Source: Pseudomonas sp. GM84
GTDB taxonomy: Bacteria; Pseudomonadota; Gammaproteobacteria; Pseudomonadales; Pseudomonadaceae
Reading direction: 5' to 3'
Assembly: GCF_000282535.1 (NCBI RefSeq)
Contig: NZ_AKJC01000077.1
Location: forward strand, 1 to 46,879
DNA length: 46,879 nt
Below are positions 22,346 to 31,611 of the stretch, one piece after another; the stretch's first letter is position 1; each line of letters begins with the position of its first letter. The notes under the pieces were generated by a model. The model did not search any database and was not told where the DNA came from. It worked only from the letters and a program-made list of their open reading frames with translations. Made by a program: the position numbers and the translations under genes.

Positions 22346-24573
22346 CGTTTGAACAGCCCCTTGAGCGTTTCTTTCAGTTCTGGACTCACTTTGTCTCCGA
22401 GTTTTTCATCGATCTTGTCTTGCAGGCGGTTGCCGGCCAGCTTCGCCGCGACCTTGCCCAGGCCGTCCTGATCCAGGCGGCAGGCCTTGGCGCCAAGCTC
22501 CAGCGGGCCACGGCAGCGCAGCGGCAGTTCGACGCCGACATAGCGTTCGTTGACCTGGCAAGCCGGGTCGGGCATGGCGCGCTGGTCACCCTCGACGAGC
22601 ACGCCGACGTTGTAGTCCATACCCAGCACGCGCAAGTCGAGGTCGCCCTGGCCATTGACGGTCAGGCCGGGGATACGTGCCTTGAGGTCGGGGTTGCTGG
22701 CCACGCCGTTGCGTACCACCAGGCTGCCGCGCAGCTCTTCGAACGGTGTGTCCTTGCCGCGCGGTTCACCGCTGAGGGTCTTGCGGTTGAGGGTGGCGAT
22801 AGCCTGGCACAGCTGCTGCTCCAGGTTGGCGTTGACCAGCACGCCATCATTGATGGTGAAGTTTGCCTTGCCGTTGAGGGTATCGACCAGTGCCTTCTGG
22901 CTGTTACCCGTCGCGGTGAGATCGCTGGTGAGGGTCAGCAGGCCTTTGACCGGCGGGGACTGCTCCTTGCCTTCGCTTTTGATGAAGTGCTCAACCGGCA
23001 CGCGGGTGATCTTGGTGTTCACGCCAACCTGCGGCACCGCTGGGCGCACGTCGACACTGCCCTTGGCGTCGAAGCTGCCGTTGTAGAGGCCGCCGCGCAG
23101 GCTTTGCAGGGTTACCAGGCCCCCTTGAGCGGTGGCCTGCAGCTGGGCGTCGCTGATCGGCAGCTTGTCGAGGGTCAGCGAGCCGAAGGACAGGTCGGCT
23201 TGCAGGTCGAGCACCCGCAGGCGGTCCACCGGCAGCAGCTTGTCATTGCTCCAGGCCACCTGGGTCGGGGCGTTTGGCAGCGGCGAGTTGCCTGGGCTGG
23301 CCACGGCGCTGGCCTCTTGCTGCTGCACTTCGCTCTGGCGCGCGGCTGTGGCGCCCTTGGCCTCTTCGCTCTTGGCCAGCAGGTAGCGGTCGGCATCGAA
23401 CTTGTCGCCTTTGAGCTGCAGGCGCAGGGCCTGCTTGGCGAAGTCTTCCACGGCCACGCGGCCGGTGAAGGTGCTGTCGTCCAGTTTTACCGCCAGGTCG
23501 GCAAGCGTCAGGCTGTTCGGCGTGCCCTGCAGACGGGTCACCAGCTCCAGCTTGGCGAAGGCGGCCGGGTCGTTGGTGGCGGGCAGCGGGTGGCCGATGC
23601 TGTCGAGGAAGGTGCGCAGGTTGAACTGGGCGATCGACAGGCCACCGCTGAGCTGCGGCTCCTTGTCCAGGTCGCGCAGGTTCAGTTCACCGAGTGCGCG
23701 CATTTGGTTGGCCGAGATCTTCAGGCCGTTCCACGAGGCAACGTTGGCCGCCATGTCGACCAGCAACTGGCCTTGGGCGGCGAAGGCTACGGTCTTGCCG
23801 CCGGTTGGCTCGCCCGAGGTCTCGCCCGACAGGCGCATGTCTTCGAAGTTGTAGCGCTTGAGCTTGCGGTCAAAGCGCAGCTCGCCGGCCAGTTCGGTAC
23901 GGGCCTTGAGGCTCGGTTGGCTGGCACCGAGGAAGGCGCTGGCCTTGAGCGCGATGTTCGCGCCCTCATGCACGGGGCCGGTGCTCAGCTGGATGCTTTC
24001 GGCGCTGTAGCTCTTGCCGCTCTGGGCATCGGTGTACTGCACCCGGGCGTTGTTCACGGTCAGGCTGTCGATGTCGAGCTTGAGTGTGCGTTCGGTGCCG
24101 CCGTCCGACGGTGCGGCAGGTTGCTCCGCAGGTGCCGGTGCGTTGGCAGTGGCATCACCCTGAGGCGGCAGCGGTTTGCCGATGTCCTGCCAGTTGCCAT
24201 GGCCCTGCTCGTCGCGGGTCAGGTTCAGGTTCAGGCCCTCGACGCGCACGTCGCTCATCTGTATTTCGCGGCGCAGCAAGGGCAGCACGCGTACCGACAG
24301 GCCGAGCATCTGCAGGTCGGCAAACGGTTCGGTGGGCTTGTTCAGGGTGGCGATGCTGGCCTCATGCAGCTCCAGGCCCAACCAGGGGAACAGGCTCCAG
24401 CCGATGTCGCCGTTGAGGGTCAGCTCGACATGGGCCTTGTCGCGCGCCAACTGGCGGATCTCGTCTTTGTAGTCGTTGGGATCGAAGAGGTGGGTCAGGG
24501 CAAAGCCCAGTGCCACGATGATCAGCAGCAACCCGAGAAGCCCCAGTCCCAGGATTTTGCCGAACGCTTTCAT
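22342..24573 (-). CDS. asmA: AsmA family protein
   Basis: The protein has 743 residues. It starts with a membrane anchor (MKAFGKILGLGLLGLLLIIV), then the AsmA N-terminal segment FDPNDYKDEIRQLARDKAHV, and long repetitive beta-rich parts in the periplasm. The C-terminal AsmA_2-like region contains LLTLTSDLTATGNSQKALVD. AsmA-like proteins are thought to bridge the envelope and carry phospholipids to the outer membrane. Residues about 140-160 and 405-435 are Pro/Ala/Gln-rich linkers. It lies upstream of mutY with a 4-bp overlap. Confidence 0.9.
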   Translation of the reverse strand: MKAFGKILGLGLLGLLLIIVALGFALTHLFDPNDYKDEIRQLARDKAHVELTLNGDIGWSLFPWLGLELHEASIATLNKPTEPFADLQMLGLSVRVLPLLRREIQMSDVRVEGLNLNLTRDEQGHGNWQDIGKPLPPQGDATANAPAPAEQPAAPSDGGTERTLKLDIDSLTVNNARVQYTDAQSGKSYSAESIQLSTGPVHEGANIALKASAFLGASQPSLKARTELAGELRFDRKLKRYNFEDMRLSGETSGEPTGGKTVAFAAQGQLLVDMAANVASWNGLKISANQMRALGELNLRDLDKEPQLSGGLSIAQFNLRTFLDSIGHPLPATNDPAAFAKLELVTRLQGTPNSLTLADLAVKLDDSTFTGRVAVEDFAKQALRLQLKGDKFDADRYLLAKSEEAKGATAARQSEVQQQEASAVASPGNSPLPNAPTQVAWSNDKLLPVDRLRVLDLQADLSFGSLTLDKLPISDAQLQATAQGGLVTLQSLRGGLYNGSFDAKGSVDVRPAVPQVGVNTKITRVPVEHFIKSEGKEQSPPVKGLLTLTSDLTATGNSQKALVDTLNGKANFTINDGVLVNANLEQQLCQAIATLNRKTLSGEPRGKDTPFEELRGSLVVRNGVASNPDLKARIPGLTVNGQGDLDLRVLGMDYNVGVLVEGDQRAMPDPACQVNERYVGVELPLRCRGPLELGAKACRLDQDGLGKVAAKLAGNRLQDKIDEKLGDKVSPELKETLKGLFKR

Positions 24574-24735
24574 GGGCGAGTCCTTGTAGTCCGTTTTTGA
24601 ATTTCAAGCGGCTGAGTATAGCGCCGCCGGGGTGGGCCCTGAGAATCCGACAAGAGATACAGGGCATTTCCTACTAATGGATCAGGTAGTGCTGGTTTCG
24701 ACAGCCTGATTTTTGACAGTTCCGCGCAGGCCGTG

Positions 24736-24845
24736 ATGGCCCTGTCGCCGGCAAGCCGGCTCCCACAGGGACCCCCATTGCCCTTGAGAGCAGTGGGGTT
24801 AATTGTGGGAGCCGGCTTGCCGGCGATGGGCTGCAAAGCAGCCCC
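24736..24845. repeat. REPIN, CCGGCAAGCCGG type
   Basis: The arms are GGCCCTGTCGCCGGCAAGCC and GCCGGCTTGCCGGCGATGGG. The spacer is unique, and GGCTGCAAAGCAGCC follows. It lies between the asmA and hisB promoters. Confidence 0.9.
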
Positions 24846-24869
24846 TTGCACTGCCATATGTCATCCGCG

Positions 24870-24899
24870 TTCCAAGCTTGAGCGTTCTGGGCCTATAAT
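24870..24899 (+). promoter_or_regulatory. Probable promoter of the hisBH operon
   Basis: A perfect -10 hexamer TATAAT lies at 24894-24899, 38 bp before the hisB start. The -35 is weak (TTCCAA at 24870-24875, 18-bp spacer). Confidence 0.5.
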
Positions 24900-24936
24900 G
24901 GAGCCCTTTTCGCCCAATGATTTTGCGGAGCTGGTG

Positions 24937-25530
24937 ATGGTCGAACGTAAGGCTTCCGTCGAGCGCAATACCCTGGAAACCCAGGTCAAGTGCTCGATCA
25001 ACCTCGATGGCAGTGGCAAGGCTCGATTCGATATCGGCGTGCCTTTCCTTGAACACATGCTCGACCAGATCGCCCGCCATGGGCTGATCGATCTGGATAT
25101 CGAATGCAAGGGTGACCTGCATATCGACGATCACCATACCGTCGAAGACGTCGGTATTACCCTGGGCCAGGCATTCGCCCAGGCCATTGGCGACAAGAAA
25201 GGCATCTTCCGCTACGGCCACGCCTACGTGCCGCTGGATGAAGCCCTGTCGCGCGTGGTCATCGACTTCTCCGGTCGCCCGGGCCTGCAGATGCACGTGC
25301 CCTTCACCCGCGCCACGGTCGGTGGCTTCGATGTCGACCTGTTCCAGGAGTTCTTCCAGGGCTTCGTCAATCACGCCCTGGTGTCCCTGCACATCGACAA
25401 CCTGCGTGGTCACAACACCCACCACCAGATCGAAACCGTGTTCAAGGCCTTCGGCCGCGCCCTGCGCATGGCCGTGACCCTGGACGAGCGGATGGCCGGG
25501 CAGATGCCATCCACCAAGGGATGCCTGTAA
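24937..25530 (+). CDS. hisB: Imidazoleglycerol-phosphate dehydratase
   Basis: The protein has 197 residues from [20 protein letters not shown], with GGAG six bases upstream. The paired metal motifs [10 protein letters not shown] and HNTHHQIE are present. It dehydrates imidazoleglycerol phosphate in histidine synthesis. It is the single-function form, without the HisN phosphatase domain. The hisH start follows its stop directly. Confidence 0.97.
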   Translation: MVERKASVERNTLETQVKCSINLDGSGKARFDIGVPFLEHMLDQIARHGLIDLDIECKGDLHIDDHHTVEDVGITLGQAFAQAIGDKKGIFRYGHAYVPLDEALSRVVIDFSGRPGLQMHVPFTRATVGGFDVDLFQEFFQGFVNHALVSLHIDNLRGHNTHHQIETVFKAFGRALRMAVTLDERMAGQMPSTKGCL

Positions 25531-26169
25531 ATGCAGACGGTAGCCGTAATCGACTATGGCATGGGCAACCTGCACTCGGTGGCCAAGGCGCTGGAGCACG
25601 TCGGCGCCGGCAAGGTGCTGGTCACCAGCGACGCCGCGGTGATCCGCGAGGCTGACCGCGTGGTGTTCCCAGGCGTCGGCGCGATTCGCGACTGCATGGC
25701 CGAGATCCGCCGCCTGGGCTTTGACAGCCTGGTCCGCGAAGTCAGCCAGGACCGTCCGTTCCTCGGTATCTGCGTGGGCATGCAAGCCTTGCTCGACCAC
25801 AGCGAAGAGAACGATGGCGTCGACTGCATCGGCCTGTTCCCCGGCCAGGTGCGCTTCTTCGGCAAGGGCCTGGAAGAAGACGGCGAGCACCTGAAAGTGC
25901 CGCACATGGGTTGGAACGAGGTCAGCCAGACCATCGACCACCCGCTGTGGCACGACATCCCGGAGCGTGCGCGCTTCTACTTCGTGCACAGCTACTACAT
26001 CAATGCCGGCAAGCCGGGGCAGGTGGTCGGTCGCGGCCACTACGGCGTCGACTTCGCCGCTGCGCTGGCCGAAGGTTCGCGCTTTGCCGTGCAGTTCCAC
26101 CCGGAGAAGAGCCATACCCATGGCCTGCAGCTGCTGCAGAACTTCGTCGCCTGGGACGGTCGCTGGTAA
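25531..26169 (+). CDS. hisH: Imidazole glycerol phosphate synthase glutaminase subunit
   Basis: The protein has 212 residues. The nucleophile Cys is in FLGICVGMQ and the catalytic His/Glu in QFHPEKS. It supplies ammonia to HisF. It starts immediately after hisB and ends directly before the DUF2164 gene, so it is in the same transcript. Confidence 0.97.
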   Translation: MQTVAVIDYGMGNLHSVAKALEHVGAGKVLVTSDAAVIREADRVVFPGVGAIRDCMAEIRRLGFDSLVREVSQDRPFLGICVGMQALLDHSEENDGVDCIGLFPGQVRFFGKGLEEDGEHLKVPHMGWNEVSQTIDHPLWHDIPERARFYFVHSYYINAGKPGQVVGRGHYGVDFAAALAEGSRFAVQFHPEKSHTHGLQLLQNFVAWDGRW

Positions 26170-26430
26170 ATGAGCAGGTCGAAGACCAAGGCCCCGGTCA
26201 TCACCCTGGCCCCCGAACAGGAGCGCGAGGCGCTCGATACCCTCAAGCGTTTTCTCGAAGACCGTTTCGAGTTGCAGCTGGGGTCGTTCGAAGTGGCCGA
26301 GGTCCTCGACGTGTTCAGCAAAGAGATTGCACCCCATTACTACAACAGGGCGATTGCCGATGTTCAGCTGCACCTCAAGGAGCGGTTCGAGAGCATCGAA
26401 AGCGACCTGTGGGCACTCGAGAAGCCCTGA
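26170..26430 (+). CDS. DUF2164 domain-containing protein inside the his cluster
   Basis: This is an 86-residue protein, mostly helical, with LAPEQEREALDTLKRFLEDR, FELQLGSFEVAEVLD and HYYNRAIADVQLHLKERF. The family is DUF2164. It begins directly after the hisH stop and ends 27 bp before hisA. No link to histidine synthesis has been shown as far as I know; its fixed place suggests co-expression. Confidence 0.85.
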   Translation: MSRSKTKAPVITLAPEQEREALDTLKRFLEDRFELQLGSFEVAEVLDVFSKEIAPHYYNRAIADVQLHLKERFESIESDLWALEKP

Positions 26431-26457
26431 AACCCAACAAATAGACAGGTTCCCAAG

Positions 26458-27195
26458 ATGCTGATTATCCCCGCTATCGATCTGAAGGACGGTGCCTGCG
26501 TGCGCCTGCGCCAGGGCCGCATGGAAGACTCCACGGTATTTTCCGACGACCCGGTGAGCATGGCCGCCAAGTGGGTCGAGGGTGGCTGCCGCCGCCTGCA
26601 CCTGGTCGACCTCAACGGCGCCTTCGAAGGCCAGCCGGTCAACGGTGAGGTAGTCACTGCCATCGCCAAGCGCTACCCGAACCTGCCGATCCAGATCGGC
26701 GGCGGCATCCGTTCGCTGGAAACCATCGAGCACTACGTCAAGGCTGGCGTCAGCTACGTGATCATCGGCACCAAGGCGGTCAAGCAGCCTGAGTTCGTTG
26801 CCGAAGCCTGCAAGGCGTTCCCGGGCAAGGTCATCGTCGGCCTGGACGCCAAGGACGGCTTCGTCGCCACCGACGGCTGGGCTGAAGTGAGCTCGGTGCA
26901 GGTCATCGACCTGGCCAAGCGTTTCGAGGCCGATGGCGTCTCGGCGATCGTCTACACCGACATCGCCAAGGACGGGATGATGCAAGGCTGCAACGTGCCG
27001 TTCACCAAGGCACTGGCCGAAGCCACCCGCATTCCTGTGATCGCTTCCGGTGGCATCCACAACCTGGGCGACATCAAGGCCCTGCTGGACGCCAAGGCCC
27101 CGGGCATCATCGGCGCCATCACCGGCCGTGCCATCTACGAAGGCACCCTCGATGTCGCCGAGGCCCAGGCCTTCTGCGACAACTACCAAGGCTGA
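26458..27195 (+). CDS. hisA: ProFAR isomerase
   Basis: This 245-residue TIM barrel has the N-terminal [18 protein letters not shown], catalytic Asp in PAIDLKDG, and the phosphate loops QIGGGIRS and ASGGIHN. It isomerises ProFAR to PRFAR. It lies 10 bp ahead of hisF. Confidence 0.97.
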   Translation: MLIIPAIDLKDGACVRLRQGRMEDSTVFSDDPVSMAAKWVEGGCRRLHLVDLNGAFEGQPVNGEVVTAIAKRYPNLPIQIGGGIRSLETIEHYVKAGVSYVIIGTKAVKQPEFVAEACKAFPGKVIVGLDAKDGFVATDGWAEVSSVQVIDLAKRFEADGVSAIVYTDIAKDGMMQGCNVPFTKALAEATRIPVIASGGIHNLGDIKALLDAKAPGIIGAITGRAIYEGTLDVAEAQAFCDNYQG

Positions 27196-27205
27196 GGACT
27201 GAACC

Positions 27206-27976
27206 ATGGCACTGGCCAAGCGCATCATCCCTTGCCTGGACGTGGACAACGGCCGGGTGGTCAAGGGCGTCAAGTTCGAGAACATCCGTGATGCCGGCGA
27301 CCCGGTGGAAATCGCCCGTCGCTACAACGAGCAAGGTGCCGACGAAATCACTTTCCTCGACATCACGGCGAGCGTCGATGGCCGCGACACCACGCTGCAT
27401 ACCGTCGAGCGCATGGCCAGCCAGGTGTTCATCCCGCTGACCGTGGGCGGTGGCGTGCGCACCGTGCAGGACATCCGCAACCTGCTCAATGCCGGTGCCG
27501 ACAAGGTCTCGATCAACACGGCCGCGGTGTTCAACCCGGAGTTCGTGGGTGAGGCGGCGGACCGTTTCGGTTCGCAGTGCATCGTGGTTGCCATCGATGC
27601 CAAGAAGGTGTCCGGGCCGGGTGAAACCCCGCGCTGGGAGATCTTCACCCACGGCGGGCGCAAGCCGACCGGGCTGGATGCGGTGGAGTGGGCGAAGAAG
27701 ATGGAAGGCCTGGGTGCCGGTGAGATCCTGCTGACCAGCATGGACCAGGACGGCATGAAGAACGGCTTTGACCTGGGGGTTACCCGGGCCATCAGCGATG
27801 CGTTGGGGATTCCGGTGATTGCTTCGGGGGGTGTGGGTAACCTGCAGCACCTGGCGGACGGGATTCTGGAAGGGCATGCCAGTGCGGTGCTGGCGGCGAG
27901 TATCTTCCACTTTGGCGAGTACACGGTGCCTGAAGCCAAGGCCTATATGGCTTCGCGCGGGATCGTCGTTCGCTGA
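27206..27976 (+). CDS. hisF: Imidazole glycerol phosphate synthase cyclase subunit
   Basis: This 256-residue TIM barrel starts [20 protein letters not shown]. The active-site aspartates lie in [12 protein letters not shown] and [12 protein letters not shown]. It pairs with HisH to form imidazoleglycerol phosphate and AICAR. It is the last gene of the cluster, followed by a REPIN. Confidence 0.97.
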   Translation: MALAKRIIPCLDVDNGRVVKGVKFENIRDAGDPVEIARRYNEQGADEITFLDITASVDGRDTTLHTVERMASQVFIPLTVGGGVRTVQDIRNLLNAGADKVSINTAAVFNPEFVGEAADRFGSQCIVVAIDAKKVSGPGETPRWEIFTHGGRKPTGLDAVEWAKKMEGLGAGEILLTSMDQDGMKNGFDLGVTRAISDALGIPVIASGGVGNLQHLADGILEGHASAVLAASIFHFGEYTVPEAKAYMASRGIVVR

Positions 27977-28000
27977 TTCAGTGATTGGGGCCGCCTTGCG

Positions 28001-28108
28001 GCCCATTCGCGGGACAAGCCCGCTCCCACAGGTTACATGCAGCTCTTGAGAAAAGAGGTGGACCTGTGGGAGCGGGCTTGTCCCGCGAATGGGCTGCAAA
28101 GCAGCCCC
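28001..28108. repeat. REPIN, CGCGGGACAAGCCCGC type
   Basis: GCCCATTCGCGGGACAAGCC and the inverse arm bound the element (28001-28094). The small hairpin GGCTGCAAAGCAGCC follows. It lies between the converging hisF and cbcV genes. Confidence 0.9.
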
Positions 28109-28115
28109 AATAGCT

Positions 28116-29294
28116 TCACCCGTGATTCTTGCCGAGCAACGCGTGATAAAGCTCGGTATCCCCCAGTATCCCCACCACCTTGTCGTTATCCTGCAGCACC
28201 AGCTTGTTGCCCGTCTGATAACGAATCCGCAGCGCTTCGCGCATGCCGATATCGGCATTCACCAGCGTCGGCCGACGCTCCAGCAGATCCACATCCTCCC
28301 CCGGCGCCCAGTTCTGCAGATCCAGCCCGTTCTGCCCCTGGCGAGCGCGCTTGAGCGAGCCGCCTTCGCCCAGGTCCAGCCACGAGTCGATACTCGGGTC
28401 CAGACACACCGACCCATTGATCCGCTTGCAGTTGTCCAGCGTGCGCATCAGGCTGCGACCGCACAACACGTTCAGCGGGTTGGTGTGGGCCACGAAAGTC
28501 CGCACATATTCGTCAGCCGGGTTGAGCACGATCTCTTCAGGCTTGCTGTACTGGATGATCCGCCCGTCCTTCATGATGGCGATGCGGCTACCCAGCTTCA
28601 GCGCCTCGTCCAGGTCATGGCTGACGAACACGATGGTCTTGCTCAGCTTGTTCTGCAGCGCCAGCAGTTCATCCTGCAGGCCCTGGCGGATCAGCGGGTC
28701 GAGGGCCGAAAACGGCTCGTCCATCAGCAGGATGTCGGCATCCATCGCCAGCGCACGGGCCAGGCCCACGCGCTGCTGCATGCCGCCGGACAGCTCGTCC
28801 GGTTTTTTATTGCGCCACTGGGTCAGGCCCACCAGCTCCAGTTTTTCATCGACCAGCTTGCGCCGCTCTTTCTCCGGGCGACCCTGCATTTCCAGGCCAA
28901 AGCTGATGTTCTCGCGAACGGTCAGCCAGGGCATCAGGGCGAACTTCTGGAACACCATGGCGATGCGCTTGGTGCGCATCATCTTCAGTTCTGCCGGGGT
29001 GCAGTGGGCAATGTCGATGTGCTTGCCTTCGTGCTCGACGAACAGCTTGCCGCGGCTCACGGTGTTGAGGCCGTTGATGCAGCGCAGCAGGCTCGACTTG
29101 CCCGAACCGGACAGGCCCATCAGCACGCAGATCTCGCCCTTGTTGATGTCCAGGTTGGCCTTTTCGACACCCACCACCAGGCCGGTCTGCTTGAGGATCT
29201 GCTCGCGGGTCTTGCCCTGGTCGAGCAGCGCCAGCGCTTCGCGCGGCTTGTTGGAGAAGATGACGTCGACGTCTTCGAAGCGAATGATGCTCAT
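28116..29294 (-). CDS. cbcV: Choline/betaine/carnitine ABC importer ATPase
   Basis: The protein has 392 residues. Walker A is GLSGSGKSS, the signature is LSGGMQQRVGLARALA and Walker B is ILLMDEPFSALDP. The C-terminal 130 residues extend beyond the ATPase, as in proline/glycine betaine ATPases. It is the shared motor for the CbcX and CaiX binding proteins. Its start overlaps the cbcW stop by 4 bp. Gene order cbcVWX-sdaB-gbdR is the same as in P. aeruginosa. Confidence 0.93.
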   Translation of the reverse strand: MSIIRFEDVDVIFSNKPREALALLDQGKTREQILKQTGLVVGVEKANLDINKGEICVLMGLSGSGKSSLLRCINGLNTVSRGKLFVEHEGKHIDIAHCTPAELKMMRTKRIAMVFQKFALMPWLTVRENISFGLEMQGRPEKERRKLVDEKLELVGLTQWRNKKPDELSGGMQQRVGLARALAMDADILLMDEPFSALDPLIRQGLQDELLALQNKLSKTIVFVSHDLDEALKLGSRIAIMKDGRIIQYSKPEEIVLNPADEYVRTFVAHTNPLNVLCGRSLMRTLDNCKRINGSVCLDPSIDSWLDLGEGGSLKRARQGQNGLDLQNWAPGEDVDLLERRPTLVNADIGMREALRIRYQTGNKLVLQDNDKVVGILGDTELYHALLGKNHG

Positions 29295-30136
29295 GCCTCA
29301 CCCCTTACCGGCAGTTCCGGTTGCTTGCAGATACGGTCGAGCATGATCGCCAGCAGCACGATCGCCAGGCCCGCTTCGAAGCCCAGGGAGATATCGGCGG
29401 TGTTCAGTGCGTTGACCACAGGTTTGCCCAGGCCGTCGGCGCCGACCAGGGCGGCGATCACCACCATCGACAGCGACAGCATGATGCACTGGGTGACGCC
29501 CGCAGCGATGCTCGGCATGGCATGGGGCAGTTCGATACGGGTCAGCAACTGGCGCCGCGAGCAGCCAAAGGCCTTGCCGGCGTCCAGCAGCTCCTGCGGT
29601 ACGTCGCAGATGCCCAGGTAAGTGAGGCGAATTGGCGCGGCGATGGCGAACACCACCGTGGAGATCAGCCCCGGCACCACACCCAGGCCGAACAGGGTCA
29701 GGGTGGGGATCAGGTAAACGAAGGTCGGCACCGTCTGCATCAGGTCGAGCACCGGGCGCATGGCGGTATAGAACATCGGCTTGTGCGCGGCGAGGATGCC
29801 CAGCGGCACGCCGATGGCCACGCAGACCACCGTGGCGAAGGTGACCTGCGCCAGGGTTTCCATGGTTTCCTGCCAGTAACCCAGGTTGAGGATCAGCAGG
29901 AAGGAGAGGGCGACGAATACCGTCAGTGCCCATTTGCGCTGAATCAGGTGCGCGAGGGCGGCAAACAAGGCAATCAGTACGAACGGGTTGAACCAGGTAA
30001 GGGCACTGGTGACGCCATGGATCATGAATTCCAGGCCTTGCGCAATGGCGTCGAAGTAGCTGGCGCCATTCTGGGTCAACCATTCGACGAATGAGGCGAT
30101 GTACTGCCCCAGGGGTATTTTCTGATCGATAAGCAT
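29291..30136 (-). CDS. cbcW: Choline/betaine/carnitine ABC importer permease
   Basis: The protein has 281 residues starting MLIDQKIPLGQYIASFVEWL, with about six membrane segments. The permease loop reads LLDAGKAFGCSRRQLLTRIE, and VPTFVYLIPTLTLFGLG is typical of ProW/OpuAB permeases. It sits between cbcX and cbcV and forms the channel with CbcV. Confidence 0.93.
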   Translation of the reverse strand: MLIDQKIPLGQYIASFVEWLTQNGASYFDAIAQGLEFMIHGVTSALTWFNPFVLIALFAALAHLIQRKWALTVFVALSFLLILNLGYWQETMETLAQVTFATVVCVAIGVPLGILAAHKPMFYTAMRPVLDLMQTVPTFVYLIPTLTLFGLGVVPGLISTVVFAIAAPIRLTYLGICDVPQELLDAGKAFGCSRRQLLTRIELPHAMPSIAAGVTQCIMLSLSMVVIAALVGADGLGKPVVNALNTADISLGFEAGLAIVLLAIMLDRICKQPELPVRGEA

Positions 30137-30221
30137 GATAGCGAGCTTCCACCTGCAAATGATTGAAATCAGTCCGAGGCGGGCATGGGCCCGCCCCGCG
30201 GTGTTGCCATAGCGTCTTGCG

Positions 30222-31169
30222 TTATTGCGTCAGTTTGGCCTTGGCCGCCTCAAGGCCGGGTTTGCCATCCACGGTGGTAACGCCGGCCAGCCAGGTGTCC
30301 AGCTTGCCGGGGTTGGCCTTGATCCATTTCCTGGCGGCGTCGTCGGGCTTCATCTTGTCGTCCAGGACATAGCCCATCATGGTGCTTTCATCCTTGAGCT
30401 CGAACGACAGGTTCTTCAGCAGTTGCCCGACGTTGCTGCATTCCTGTGCATAGCCCTTGCGGGTGTTGGTAAGAACAGTGGCCTTGCCGAAGTCGGGTCC
30501 GAAGAAGTCGTCGCCCCCGGTCAGGTACTGCATCTTGAAGCGGGTGTTCATCGGGTGCGGTTCCCAGCCCAGGAACACGATGGATTCGCCACGTTTCTCC
30601 GCCCGGTCGACCTGCGACAGCATGCCGGCCTCGCTCGACTGCACGATCTTGAAGCCGGCGTCCTTCAGGCCGAAGGCGTTCTTGTCGATCATGCTCTGGA
30701 TGGTGCGGTTACCGTCGTTGCCGGGCTCGATGCCGTAGATCTTGCCGTCCAGTTCCTTCTTGAACTTGGGAATGTCGGCGAAATCCTTCAGGCCCTTGTC
30801 ATACAGCGCCTGGGGCACGGCCAAGGTGTACTTGGCGTTTTCCAGGTTGGCGCGAACCGTCTCGACAGTGCCGGCATCGCGGTACTGTTTGATGTCGTTC
30901 TCCATGGTCGGCATCCAGTTGCCGAGAAACACGTCCAGGTCCTTGCCGGCGGCCAGCGACTTGTAGGTCACCGGTACCGAGATCATGGTGGTGTGGGTCT
31001 TGTAACCCAGGGCTTCGAGCACGACGCTGGTGGTTGCGGTGGTCACGGTGATGTCGGTCCAGCCGACGTCCGAGAAGCGTACCGTCTGGCACTGCTCGGG
31101 TTCGGCGGCCTGGGCCAGCAACGGTGCTGAGAGCATCGCAACCAGCAACAGCGAGGGTGAACCTTTCAT
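30222..31169 (-). CDS. cbcX: Choline-binding protein of the CbcXWV importer
   Basis: The protein has 315 residues with a signal peptide ending in LAQA. It contains the OpuAC domain, with CQTVRFSDVGWTDITVTTAT, VFLGNWMPTMENDI and [12 protein letters not shown]. Trp residues in these segments form the aromatic cage for quaternary amines. CaiX (37817-38761) is a paralogue that feeds the same transporter with carnitine. It is first in the cbcXWV operon and divergent from sdaB. Confidence 0.92.
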   Translation of the reverse strand: MKGSPSLLLVAMLSAPLLAQAAEPEQCQTVRFSDVGWTDITVTTATTSVVLEALGYKTHTTMISVPVTYKSLAAGKDLDVFLGNWMPTMENDIKQYRDAGTVETVRANLENAKYTLAVPQALYDKGLKDFADIPKFKKELDGKIYGIEPGNDGNRTIQSMIDKNAFGLKDAGFKIVQSSEAGMLSQVDRAEKRGESIVFLGWEPHPMNTRFKMQYLTGGDDFFGPDFGKATVLTNTRKGYAQECSNVGQLLKNLSFELKDESTMMGYVLDDKMKPDDAARKWIKANPGKLDTWLAGVTTVDGKPGLEAAKAKLTQ

Positions 31170-31314
31170 GGATGGACTCCTGTGATTTTATCTTCGGGTT
31201 CGCGAGGGTCGCCGGGCTTTCTCAGGGTCCGGTCGACCAGGCCTGCAGAGGGCAGGTTGCGAGGCCGTGCAATACGAGTCGCTTTCGATAATCCTCCAGC
31301 ACAGGGCTTACGCC

Positions 31315-31377
31315 TACTGGTGGGGTCGTAACCAGTACGCAACGGGTCGTATCCAGTACGGGCGATGTCGCATATGG
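31315..31377. promoter_or_regulatory. Direct repeats and ATGTCGC word between cbcX and sdaB
   Basis: GGGTCGTAACCAGTACG (31322-31338) and GGGTCGTATCCAGTACG (31344-31360) are repeats with one mismatch and a 22-bp period, two helical turns, as AraC-family proteins prefer. TACTGGT at 31315-31321 makes an inverted half-site with the first. GATGTCGCATATGG follows at 31364-31377. GbdR is the obvious candidate regulator. The rest of the 31170-31611 spacer shows no gene. Confidence 0.5.
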
Positions 31378-31611
31378 ATTTTTCCACCTCCGCGGCCGCG
31401 TTTTTGCGTCACCAGAGCGCTGGAAAGCGGCGCGCAGGCGGCGCAAAACAGCGCGGCGCTGCTGGACAAAAGTACGTCGGTTGCAGACGGCGAGGAGGGC
31501 GGCAAAACCCCGATGATGCGTGCATTCGTGGCGGCTCGCAGCTTCAGCCTAGCAGTTGCCCCGCCCTGCGCATGGCGCGCAGAGACAAGCCCAGCAAGAG
31601 GTGAAGCGACA

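Noticed and set aside
24799..27285. Long minus-strand frame opposite hisB-hisA
   Set aside because: It is the antisense shadow of high-GC genes; hisB, hisH and hisA on the plus strand have all their motifs.
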